The notes under the pieces: generated by a model | The model's input: only the letters and a program-made list of their open reading frames with translations | Database searches by the model: none | What the model was told of the DNA's origin: nothing | Made by a program: the position numbers and the translations under genes | Assembly (NCBI GenBank): GCA_029863175.1 | Contig: JAOTVX010000026.1 | Location: 1-50,257, forward strand | Length of the DNA: 50,257 nucleotides | Direction: 5' to 3' | From: Betaproteobacteria bacterium | Lineage (GTDB): Bacteria; Pseudomonadota; Gammaproteobacteria; Burkholderiales; SG8-41 | Part shown: one piece after another, positions 43,508-50,257 of the stretch | Position numbering within the stretch: the stretch's first letter is position 1 | How the letters are laid out: every line of letters begins with the position of its first letter

Positions 43508-44251
43508 TTACTTCGGTACCGGCCATATGCGGCGGGCGACGTTCGGGGAGCCGGGCGCGTGGGTGAGCTTCGGTATGAACCGGTTCGTCCACGCCTCCAT
43601 TTCGGGATACAGGCGCGCCACCTGCGGCATGCCCTCGTTGCGGGCCTGCAGTGATACGAACTCGTAGAGCACACCGTGCTTGGCCCAGCCCACGACCGAA
43701 ACCATCTTGCGCATCGCTACGCACCCCGGCAACTTGCTGAGCGCGGGCATACGCCAGTCGGCGTACCACGCAAGCAACTCCTCCTCACCCTCGCACGAAC
43801 CGCCGTTGAAGCTGCCAAGCTGGATGCAGGGGCTCAACGCGATTCCTTTCTCGCGCCGCCCGGCCTCGGGACCCTCCACGCGCGCCTCCTCCGTCATCAG
43901 GCACACCCGCGCGCTCGATCTCATCGCCAGCATCTTGCGGTCCGCGACGGAGAGCGCGGCCTCGAACTTCGAGGGACGATCCTCGGCGAACGAGTCCGCG
44001 CCCCGCGTGAACGCATGGGAGCTTTCCGCCCCGAACAGAAGGATGTAGTCGTTGCCCGCTGGAAGGGCGGCATCGTCCGTGTGGCGTATACGCACCGGGA
44101 TCTGGAGTTTTTCGGAAGCGTAATGCGCGGCCCACAGCACGCCTGGTCTCTTGAGAACCTTCGGTATGTAAGTGCCGCGCAGCCAGGAAAGATGGTCTTC
44201 CTGGCCCTTTTCGGGAAGGTCATACCACGTGATGTGTAGTGCCCTGTCCAA
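43508..44251 (-). CDS. Unknown protein, duplicated ferredoxin-like halves (paralogue A)
   Basis: 247 residues from a TTG at 44251, preceded by AGGAAAGGA. The start is supported by alignment with paralogue B (45263-46057): both begin near DRAL.I.WYDLPE. Two halves look alike: the first has HLSWLRGTYIPKVLKRPG, the second EEELLAWYADWRMPALSKLP. The periodic helix-strand pattern with a Pro-Gly turn suggests a duplicated dimeric alpha/beta barrel (Dabb/EthD-like), which is an inference. It is rich in Trp and Met. SPCIQLGSFN and WAKHGVLYEFVSL are nearly identical in both. Function unknown. Confidence 0.8.
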   Translation of the reverse strand: MDRALHITWYDLPEKGQEDHLSWLRGTYIPKVLKRPGVLWAAHYASEKLQIPVRIRHTDDAALPAGNDYILLFGAESSHAFTRGADSFAEDRPSKFEAALSVADRKMLAMRSSARVCLMTEEARVEGPEAGRREKGIALSPCIQLGSFNGGSCEGEEELLAWYADWRMPALSKLPGCVAMRKMVSVVGWAKHGVLYEFVSLQARNEGMPQVARLYPEMEAWTNRFIPKLTHAPGSPNVARRIWPVPK

Positions 44252-44426
44252 GTTGGTTCCTTTCCTCTACAACTCGATTGAGCGGGCCGCTGCGGATGTC
44301 GGGTGGCGTTGGGGTCCGTTCATGCGCGCCGTCTCACGTTACGGATAGCCGTGGCACGTCGCAAGCCAGGATGCTGGCCGTGTCGGAATCTGTGATGAAC
44401 CGGGTGCGACCACCCGGCGCCGACCC

Positions 44427-44729
44427 TCAGATGTGGCTCGCGGTGACCCGCTCGAAGTGCTCGGCGACCGGCGGCTGCGCAAAGAACGGCCCGACCAGCG
44501 CGCGGAAATCCTGGAATTTCGGCGACTGCCGGAAATTGACCATGTGCGCGTCGATGCTCTCCCAACGAATCAGGAAGTGATAGCGACCATTGGTCTCGAC
44601 GCAGCGCTGCAGCTCGTGCGAGATGTAGCCCGGAATGCTGCTGACGATGGCCTCCGCCTTTGGAAACCCGGCCTCGAACCTGGACATCTCTTCGGGCTTG
44701 ATGTGCAAAATGGCAACTTCGAGAATCAT
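44427..44729 (-). CDS. Antibiotic biosynthesis monooxygenase (ABM) domain protein
   Basis: 100 residues from the ATG at 44729, with GGAGAGG upstream. A single ABM/dimeric barrel domain: MILEVAILHIKPEEMSRFEA, SIPGYISHELQRCVETNGRY, FLIRWESIDAHMVNFRQ, and FFAQPPVAEHFE. Members oxidise quinone-like or polyketide substrates without cofactors, or degrade heme; this one is unassigned. Its place between the two paralogous unknown proteins and a CMD protein suggests a small catabolic module. Confidence 0.9.
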   Translation of the reverse strand: MILEVAILHIKPEEMSRFEAGFPKAEAIVSSIPGYISHELQRCVETNGRYHFLIRWESIDAHMVNFRQSPKFQDFRALVGPFFAQPPVAEHFERVTASHI

Positions 44730-44786
44730 GTCCTCTCCAATTAAAAGCCGTAAATCGTGAATCGTGAATGGACTAAACCCAACACC

Positions 44787-44820
44787 CGTCACTCGTCACC
44801 CATCACCCATCACCCATCAC
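44787..44820. repeat. Half repeat R7 (right-arm type only)
   Basis: CGTCACTCGTCACCCATCAC followed by two more CCATCAC units. It is a degenerate tandem of the right-arm unit with a shorter period of about 8 bp, and no left arm. Its last unit provides the TGA stop of the CMD gene (minus strand). Confidence 0.6.
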
Positions 44821-45212
44821 GCTTTTCCCTTCTTGGCCTTGGCAGCGTCTTCCTTCAGCACCTCATCGTACTGAATGATCGCATGCGCGATCGCTGGCCA
44901 GCCGGCGTAGTGCCCGACGTGGATGATCAACTCCATGATCTCCTCGTGCGTGATCCCGAGGTGCTTGGCGCTGCGGTAATGCGAGTGCGTCCCGTGCGGT
45001 CGCGCAAGCGCAATGTTCGACGCCATCGTGATCAGTTCACGGTCGCGGACGCTGAGATGCGGGCGCGACCAGATCTCTCCGAAAAGGTACCCAACCGACA
45101 GGTTATAGAGGTCGGGATAGAGCTCCTTCTGATTCATCATCGTATCCTGCCGCCCCATCTGCTTCAGGATCTCCATGCCCTTGTTCATGCGGTCTTGCTC
45201 AAAGTCGCTCAT
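44817..45212 (-). CDS. Carboxymuconolactone decarboxylase family protein
   Basis: 131 residues, one CMD domain of usual length. It reads LYNLSVGYLFGEIWSRPHLS, DRELITMASNIALARPHGTH, SHYRSAKHLGITHEEIMELI and a C-terminal basic tail. It has no CxxC, so it is the gamma-carboxymuconolactone decarboxylase/hydrolase type rather than the AhpD peroxidase type. AAAGGAAAG lies upstream of the ATG at 45212. The stop codon comes from repeat R7. Neighbours are ABM and the paralogous unknown proteins, fitting aromatic or cyclic-acid catabolism. Confidence 0.92.
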   Translation of the reverse strand: MSDFEQDRMNKGMEILKQMGRQDTMMNQKELYPDLYNLSVGYLFGEIWSRPHLSVRDRELITMASNIALARPHGTHSHYRSAKHLGITHEEIMELIIHVGHYAGWPAIAHAIIQYDEVLKEDAAKAKKGKA

Positions 45213-45262
45213 CGTTCACTTTCCTTTCGTCAGTAATCCGCGGTATCGTTCGGTTTTTTACG

Positions 45263-46057
45263 TCAGACTGTCGCGGCTGCTTCGAGGCCCTCTTCACCCG
45301 GCCTTTTTTTTGCAACGGCCGACGCGATGCGGACCGCCACTATGGGCGAGCCTGGCGCATGCAGCAGATGTCGCACGAGCGTGTCGGTCCAGGCGTCCAT
45401 TTCGGGGTTCGCCTTCTCGTGGTGGGGAAAGTGCATGTTGCGCGCCTCGAGCGAGACAAATTCGTAGAGTACTCCATGCTTGGCCCAGCCAGACACCGAC
45501 ACCAGTTTGCGAATGCCGACGCACCCCGGCAGCTTGTTCATCGAAGGCAGGCGCCACTGCGCGTACCACGCAAGAATTTCGTCTTCGTCGGCCGCGCCGG
45601 CGTTGAAGGACCCGAGTTGGATGCAGGGACTCAACGCCTCCGTCCTCTTGCGCTTCGTGGCCTCGGGTCCGCCGATTCGATCCTCGTCGATCATGATGTT
45701 CGCGCGCTCGCCGATGCGCATCGCCAGCATTTTCTGATCGTCCGGCGGCAGGGCCGCATGAAGTCTGCGCGGCGTCGGATGGGCAAACGCGTGCGGCGTT
45801 TCGGCGGCGAACAGGAGCACGTAGGCGTTGCCCTTGGGGACCGAGGGGTCGTCGGTATGGCGCAATCGCCCCGGCGCCCCCGCCGGCACGCCGGACTGTA
45901 TGGGCTTTCCCTCCGACTTGAAATGCGCGGCCCACAGAAAGCCCGGGCGTTCGAGTATGCCCGGCATGTACGTCTCGTGCGCCCAGTTCAAATAGGCGTC
46001 GCGCCCGTCTTCGGGCAAGTCATACCACGATATCCAGAGTGCGCGATCCAAAACCAT
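45263..46057 (-). CDS. Unknown protein, duplicated ferredoxin-like halves (paralogue B)
   Basis: 264 residues from the ATG at 46057; 275 if the ATG at 46090, which has a good GGAAGG site, is used. It aligns along its whole length with the protein at 43508-44251, including DRALWISWYDLPEDGRDAY, LSPCIQLGSFNAG, LPGCVGIRKLVSVSGWAKHG and LLHAPGSP. A longer loop after residue 55 (QSGVPAGAPG) is unique. Function unknown; the two likely arose by duplication around the ABM and CMD genes. Confidence 0.8.
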   Translation of the reverse strand: MVLDRALWISWYDLPEDGRDAYLNWAHETYMPGILERPGFLWAAHFKSEGKPIQSGVPAGAPGRLRHTDDPSVPKGNAYVLLFAAETPHAFAHPTPRRLHAALPPDDQKMLAMRIGERANIMIDEDRIGGPEATKRKRTEALSPCIQLGSFNAGAADEDEILAWYAQWRLPSMNKLPGCVGIRKLVSVSGWAKHGVLYEFVSLEARNMHFPHHEKANPEMDAWTDTLVRHLLHAPGSPIVAVRIASAVAKKRPGEEGLEAAATV

Positions 46058-46255
46058 CCCCTTTCGCCACAAAAATTGCTGCACCGCCATGTGACCTTCC
46101 GGGTGCAGGTTAACATTATGATACGACACGGCATGGCGTCGCCCGCGGGCGCCCGAGAGGATACCCGCGCCGCTCGTGTGTTCGATTCGAGGCTAATCTG
46201 CCGGTATGATACAGATGCTGGAACAACAATAGGAGGAGAAGGAGGAGGATAACTC

Positions 46256-47224
46256 ATGGCATTTCGAACTCGCTCGTTTGTGATCTTCGCCACGGCGCTC
46301 GCGTGCGTGGCTTCCGGGGCCTTCGCGCAGAGCGATTACCCGAGCCGACCGGTGCGCGTGGTCGTTCCGTCTTCGCCCGGTGGCGGCACCGACACCCTCA
46401 CGCGCCGGATTACACCCGCGTTTGAGCAGCGCCTGGGTCAAAAGGTAGTCGTCGACAACCGCCCGGGCGCGGGCTCCATCATCGGGAACGATCTCGTCGC
46501 CCATGCCAAGCCGGACGGCTACACGCTCCTTATGGGGATTTCCACGCTGGTTATCCTTCCCTCGACGCGCAAGAAGCTGCCGTACGACGCCCTGAAAGAC
46601 CTGGCGCCGATCACGCAGACCATCGCAGCGCCCAATATCCTCGTCGTGCACCCGTCGTTGCCGGTCCGCACGGTAAAGGAGTTGATCGCGTTTGCCCGCA
46701 AGAATCCCAATAAGCTCGACTACGGCTCGGCCGGCAACGGCACTAACCCGCACCTCGTCATGGCGCTGTTTCTGAACATGACCAAGACCAAAATGGTCCA
46801 CATACCGTACAAGGGATTGGGGCCGGCACTTGTCGACCTGATGACCGGCCGGGTTGTTGTAGCGTCTGGAACCATGCTCTCCACGCTGCGTTACGTGAAA
46901 GACGGGCGCCTGCGCGGGCTTGCCACGACCGGCTTGACTCGATCGAGCGCACTGCCCGACCTGCCTACGGTCGACCAGGCCGGCGTCAAGGGCTTCGATG
47001 CGACGCAGTGGTACGGGTTGTTCGCGCCCGCGGGCACGCCGAAGGCCATTATCAACAAGATCAACGAAGCGATGGTCGGCGCGCTACGCGCAGAAAGCAA
47101 GAAGTTTGCCCGCGATGGTGCCGATGCCGTCGGGAATTCGCCCGAAGAATTCGCTCGAATAATGAAATCGGAGACGGTCAAGTGGGGCAAGGTGGTGCGG
47201 GCTGCGGGCCTCAAGCCCCGCTGA
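46256..47224 (+). CDS. Bug/TctC-family tripartite tricarboxylate solute-binding protein
   Basis: 322 residues with a signal peptide (about 1-24, ending AFAQ). The mature protein shows YPSRPVRVVVPSSPGGGTD, VVVDNRPGAGSIIGNDLVAH, PDGYTLLMG, and the binding-loop pattern DYGSAGNGTNPHL, then VHIPYKGLGPALVDLMTG. Bug proteins bind carboxylates in the periplasm. No TctA/TctB membrane genes are nearby, so this is an orphan receptor, common in Burkholderiales. A long purine tract GGAGGAGAAGGAGGAGG lies before the ATG. Array R8 starts 5 bases after the stop. Confidence 0.93.
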   Translation: MAFRTRSFVIFATALACVASGAFAQSDYPSRPVRVVVPSSPGGGTDTLTRRITPAFEQRLGQKVVVDNRPGAGSIIGNDLVAHAKPDGYTLLMGISTLVILPSTRKKLPYDALKDLAPITQTIAAPNILVVHPSLPVRTVKELIAFARKNPNKLDYGSAGNGTNPHLVMALFLNMTKTKMVHIPYKGLGPALVDLMTGRVVVASGTMLSTLRYVKDGRLRGLATTGLTRSSALPDLPTVDQAGVKGFDATQWYGLFAPAGTPKAIINKINEAMVGALRAESKKFARDGADAVGNSPEEFARIMKSETVKWGKVVRAAGLKPR

Positions 47225-47229
47225 GCAAT

Positions 47230-47318
47230 ACTGGTGATGGAGAACTGGTGATGCGAAATGGTGATGAGAAGTGGTGATGAGCGCGCCAAGAGCGTGTTTC
47301 CATCACCATTTTTCATCG
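47230..47318. repeat. Converging 13-bp-type repeat array R8
   Basis: Left-arm units are CTGGTGATGGAGAA, CTGGTGATGCGAA, ATGGTGATGAGAA and GTGGTGATGAG, then a central gcgcgccaagagcgtg. A short right arm follows, CCATCACCATTTTTCATC. It lies between the TctC gene stop and the end of the convergent CMD gene. Confidence 0.75.
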
Positions 47319-47336
47319 ATTCCTCAGCCCCTGCCC

Positions 47337-47930
47337 TCAGGGGCGATGCTTCCCGACGCGCCAGCCATGGCGTGTCAGGTGTTTCTCGCCGAACTCGATC
47401 GGCTCGCGTTCCAGGGCCGGCGCCATGGTGTCGTTCCAGCGGTTGAGAAAACCGTTGATCGCCACCGCGCCGGCGAGTTCCACGACCTGCCCTTCAGTCC
47501 AGTGCTTTTTCAGCCGCTCAAACAGCTCGTCAGTGACGGTATTGGGCTGTGAGGCCGCCGCCACGGCAAAATCAAGCGCGACGCGTTCGGCCTCGGTAAA
47601 CAGCGGGCTCGTGCGGTAGTCGACCACAGCCTCGAGCTTGGCGTCGTCGATGCCGGCGCGATGCGCCGCTTCTGCTGCGTGCGCCATCGAGTAATTGCAG
47701 CCGTGCGTCCGGCTCGCCATGTAGGCGACCAGCCGCTTGAATCCGATAGCGACCTCGCTCGCCGGGTCCCAGACCGAGGAAGCGAGTTGCGCGAGCGCCT
47801 TTACCATTTTCGGGCGGCGCTGCATGATGAGCACGCTGTTCGGCACATAGCCGAGCAGCTCCTGGTAGCGATTGAACGAGTCCTTCAGGTCCGGCGCGGC
47901 TTCTGCCGGCAGCGGTGCGAGTCGTGCCAT
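47337..47930 (-). CDS. Carboxymuconolactone decarboxylase family protein (AhpD-like, CxxS)
   Basis: 197 residues from the ATG at 47930, with AAGGAGG upstream. It has FNRYQELLGYVPNSVLIMQR, ASRTHGCNYSMAHAAEAAHR (Cys-x-x-Ser then His), and LDFAVAAASQPNTVTDELFE. It is a second-type relative of the selenoprotein: the first Cys is kept but the second redox residue is Ser. Loss of the second Cys argues against a CxxC disulfide mechanism. It is divergent from the 2-hydroxyacid dehydrogenase gene. Confidence 0.9.
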   Translation of the reverse strand: MARLAPLPAEAAPDLKDSFNRYQELLGYVPNSVLIMQRRPKMVKALAQLASSVWDPASEVAIGFKRLVAYMASRTHGCNYSMAHAAEAAHRAGIDDAKLEAVVDYRTSPLFTEAERVALDFAVAAASQPNTVTDELFERLKKHWTEGQVVELAGAVAINGFLNRWNDTMAPALEREPIEFGEKHLTRHGWRVGKHRP

Positions 47931-48151
47931 GGTGCCTCCTTGCCGTTGGTTGCCGGCGCAATTGGTGCCCGGCAACGGCGCATAGCTTAAAGGGTAAAGG
48001 CCGCCGGCGAAACCTTGTCGGTCCCGACTGGAGTCGCGCGTTTCGATCGCGAGTACGGCCATCCGCCGCTCTGGTTCTCTGGTTTGCCAATGACAAAGAG
48101 CGTACCATTTCCTCCCCCGACGAGCCTTCTATCAGCAAAGGAAATGAATCC

Positions 48152-49132
48152 GTGACCCACGACGTGATCTGCCTGCGGCCCGAATCGGATTTTCTGCGCG
48201 CCGGCGTGACGCCGCCTGCGGCGTTAAAGATTGTCTACCGCGGACACGATGATTCGGACACCCCGGTGCTCGTGGCGGCGGCGCGGGGAGTGGTCATCGC
48301 CGCGGTCGGGCCCAAACTGCCGGCCGCATTGTTCGAGAACAGCGCCGTGAAAATCGTGCAGGTAACCGGCGCCGGCGTGGACCGCGTGGACGAGCCGGCA
48401 TTGAAGCGCCTCGGCATTGCCGTGTGCAACGTCCCCGGCGGCAGCAACGCCGCAGTCGCCGACTACGCGGTGACCACGGCCTCGGTCCTGCTACGCCGCT
48501 TCGCGTGGGCCGACCGCGAGATCCGCGCCGGCAACTACGCGAACTTCCGTGGACGGATGATGGCCGACAATCTTTCCGGTCTCGACGGCCTGGTTGTCGG
48601 CATGGTCGGCCTGGGCACAATCGGCCTTGCGGTCGCACGCGCCTATCACCAGCGCGGCTGCACGATGCTGTACTTCGATCCCGCGCCGCGCGACAAGGCC
48701 GCGGCGGATGCGTTCGGCGCGAAAGCCGTCCCGCTCGAAGCATTGCTACGGGCGAGCGATGTCGTGAGCCTGCACGTGCCGCTGCTGCCGGCCATCCGGG
48801 GAATGATCGGCGACGTGGAGCTCGTCGCGATGAAACCCGGTGCGGTCCTCATACAGGCATCGCGCGGGGGCATTGTCGACGAAGCGGCGCTCGCCAGGCA
48901 CCTCGCCTCGGGGCATCTGGGCGGCGCAGCGGTGGACGTGTATTCGCAGGAGCCGCCGGCTGCGAACAATCCGCTGCTCGCCTTGAGGGGCGACGCGGCA
49001 GACCGGCTGCTTCTCACGCCGCACGTTGCCGGCGTCACGCGTCAGGCCATGGCCGTACTGCTCAAGAGTGCCTGGGACAACGTCGAAGCGGTCTTCACGA
49101 AGGGGTCTGTGCCGCTAAACCGTGTCTACTGA
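48152..49132 (+). CDS. D-2-hydroxyacid dehydrogenase (NAD-dependent)
   Basis: 326 residues from a GTG at 48152; AAGGAAA is upstream. Typical features: LDGLVVGMVGLGTIGLAVARAY (Rossmann GxGxxG), VSLHVPLLPAIRGMIG, LIQASRGGIVDEAALA with catalytic Arg, YSQEPP with the Glu, and LLTPHVAGVT with the His. It reduces 2-keto acids or oxidises D-2-hydroxyacids in the cytoplasm; substrate open. It is followed by a degenerate repeat and a TctC gene, so it may act on the same class of acid. Confidence 0.93.
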   Translation: MTHDVICLRPESDFLRAGVTPPAALKIVYRGHDDSDTPVLVAAARGVVIAAVGPKLPAALFENSAVKIVQVTGAGVDRVDEPALKRLGIAVCNVPGGSNAAVADYAVTTASVLLRRFAWADREIRAGNYANFRGRMMADNLSGLDGLVVGMVGLGTIGLAVARAYHQRGCTMLYFDPAPRDKAAADAFGAKAVPLEALLRASDVVSLHVPLLPAIRGMIGDVELVAMKPGAVLIQASRGGIVDEAALARHLASGHLGGAAVDVYSQEPPAANNPLLALRGDAADRLLLTPHVAGVTRQAMAVLLKSAWDNVEAVFTKGSVPLNRVY

Positions 49133-49142
49133 GGATGGAAAG

Positions 49143-49203
49143 ACTGATGAAAAATGGTGATGGAAAATCGTGTTCAACGTCCAGTCACCGGTTCGCATCA
49201 TCT
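49143..49203. repeat. Degenerate repeat R9
   Basis: The left part has CTGATGAAAAATGGTGATGG and a decayed right arm (GTCACCGG, GCATCATC). It lies in the 383-bp region between the dehydrogenase stop and the last TctC gene. Confidence 0.4.
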
Positions 49204-49295
49204 GTAGTAGTCCCGATTTGCTCTGAAAGGTATTGTCCGCTTTCGGCCAGGCGCCGACGTTCGCAACCTAACCGCGATAGCCGGCTCGACAGAAT

Positions 49296-49309
49296 TTGAT
49301 CCACGTCAA
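49296..49309 (+). promoter_or_regulatory. FNR/ANR-like box upstream of the last TctC gene
   Basis: TTGATCCACGTCAA matches the FNR/ANR consensus TTGAT-N4-ATCAA at 9 of 10 bases. It is 207 bases upstream of the ATG at 49516, in the same 383-bp gap. It suggests oxygen-responsive control, but no regulator is in the window. Confidence 0.4.
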
Positions 49310-49515
49310 ATAAGCTCGAATTAAAGTCGTTCGTGCCATTGACCAGAGTCATGAAGGGGAGGAGCGTAGCTTAACGACAGAGGAGATAAATCACGCTGCG
49401 TACCTTGATTGCGTTTCCCCGCGTCATGCGAGCTTAACTGGAACGGTGGAGAACAACCTTCATCGAGCCTACACTTGGGAGCGTCTGACGAAACATGGAA
49501 AAGGAGGGATTCAAA

Positions 49516-50257
49516 ATGAAACGTATTCCATCGATTTTGCTGCTCGCAGCGCTATTCGCGTCCCTTGCCGTACCAGCCGGCGCGCAGAACTATCCGACCC
49601 GGCCGGTCCGGATGGTGGTTCCGTTCTCGCCCGGGGGCGGCAGCGACATTACCGGGCGCATTCTGGCCACCGGGCTGAGCGAGACGCTCGGCCAGACGAT
49701 CGTAGTGGACAACCGCCCAGGCGCAGGCAGCACGCTGGGGTGGAACATCGTTTCGCAGTCGACGCCCGACGGTTACACGACCCTGCTTGGCAACATCAGC
49801 GCGGCGTTCAATACGGCGCTCTACAAGAAGTTGCCGTACGACGCGATACGTGATTTCACTCCCGTCTCGCTCGTTACCCAACAGCCGAACATGCTCGTCG
49901 CCAATCCCGCGTTCGCCGCGAAGTCATTCAAGGAATTTCTCTCACTCGCAGAGTCGCAGCCAGGGAAATTCACCTTCGGCTCGGCTGGTCTGGGCACGGG
50001 CACACACTTGGCGATGGAGATGCTCCTGATGTCGCGAAAGCTCGATCTCGTGCACGTGCCGTACAAGGGCACGGGCCCAGCGATTATTGCGCTGCTCGGC
50101 AACCAGATCTCCGTCTTTCTCTCCACCTACGCGTCCGCGCTCTCGCACGTAAAAGCGGGCCGGCTGCGCGCCCTCGCCGTGACGAGCGTCAAGCGCACGA
50201 GCACGCTGCCGCAGGTGCCCACTGTCGCGGAGTCGGGCTTCCCCGGCTTCGAGTACT
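49516..50257 (+). CDS. Bug/TctC-family solute-binding protein (3' partial)
   Basis: An open frame from the ATG at 49516 runs to the window end (247 codons) with no stop. AAGGAGGG lies 9 bases before the start. Residues 1-24 are a signal peptide ending AGAQ. The mature part begins NYPTRPVRMVVPFSPGGGSD, then VVDNRPGAGSTLGWNIV, PDGYTTLLGNISAAF, FTFGSAGLGTGTHLAMEMLL, and HVPYKGTGPAIIALLGNQ. It is similar to the gene at 46256 but clearly a separate paralogue. No membrane subunits are visible. Confidence 0.92.
   Translation, partial: MKRIPSILLLAALFASLAVPAGAQNYPTRPVRMVVPFSPGGGSDITGRILATGLSETLGQTIVVDNRPGAGSTLGWNIVSQSTPDGYTTLLGNISAAFNTALYKKLPYDAIRDFTPVSLVTQQPNMLVANPAFAAKSFKEFLSLAESQPGKFTFGSAGLGTGTHLAMEMLLMSRKLDLVHVPYKGTGPAIIALLGNQISVFLSTYASALSHVKAGRLRALAVTSVKRTSTLPQVPTVAESGFPGFEY

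Noticed and set aside
44750..44770. Short tandem TCGTGAA units, echoed at 23238-23261 as GATTCACGA units
   Set aside because: Only two or three copies at each place with no inverted partner. They may be chance, and I did not add them to the 13-bp family.

Overview
The window is GC-rich bacterial DNA. Most of its genes look like those of a proteobacterium, probably a member or relative of the Betaproteobacteria. The reasons are two Bug/TctC-type solute-binding proteins, a TAXI-type TRAP transporter, HslR, an LpxL-type acyltransferase and many small catabolic enzymes. Nothing here fixes the taxonomy: there is no rRNA or other marker gene, and an uncultivated lineage is possible.

Layout. 1-5.0 kb: a P-type ATPase cut off at its 5' end, a DUF72 protein, HslR and a secreted sorbosone-dehydrogenase-like propeller protein. 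5.3-9.6 kb: a SNF2 ATPase paired with a SWIM zinc-finger protein, a probable group II intron remnant and a 48-residue basic protein. 9.6-12.4 kb: an NfeD protease / FloA flotillin / small membrane protein operon. 12.7-19.4 kb: a compact operon (FabL-like reductase, FabG, long ACP, hotdog dehydratase, ketosynthase, a second ketosynthase with Ser in place of the nucleophile, and an AcpS-acyltransferase fusion). Its order recalls the rhizobial AcpXL/LpxXL very-long-chain fatty acid locus. 19.4-32.8 kb: a MITE-like element, RidA, CocE- and FrsA-type hydrolases, a periplasmic-looking methyltransferase, an amidase, a TAXI/TRAP transporter and an orphan molybdenum hydroxylase large subunit. 32.8-35.9 kb: a lower-GC GH13 gene that looks foreign and lies between exact 19-bp direct repeats. 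36-50.3 kb: further hydrolases, an SDR, carboxymuconolactone-decarboxylase (CMD/AhpD-like) proteins, an amidohydrolase, an ABM monooxygenase, two paralogous unknown proteins, a 2-hydroxyacid dehydrogenase and two TctC proteins, the last cut off at the 3' end.

The strongest unusual signal is at 40260-41633. An in-frame TGA replaces the second redox Cys of a CMD/AhpD-type CxxC motif, giving CxxU. The frame continues for another 374 codons, and a bacterial-SECIS-like hairpin with a GGUC loop follows directly. I read this as an AhpD-like selenoprotein.

Two other unusual signals stand out. One is the lipid operon, with its AcpS-acyltransferase fusion and inactive-looking ketosynthase partner. The other is a dispersed intergenic repeat family built of 13-bp TGGTGATGA-type units, arranged as converging inverted arms, at about nine places, often touching stop codons. 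From 20 kb onward the genes suggest uptake (TRAP, TctC) and breakdown of esters, amides and cyclic acids.
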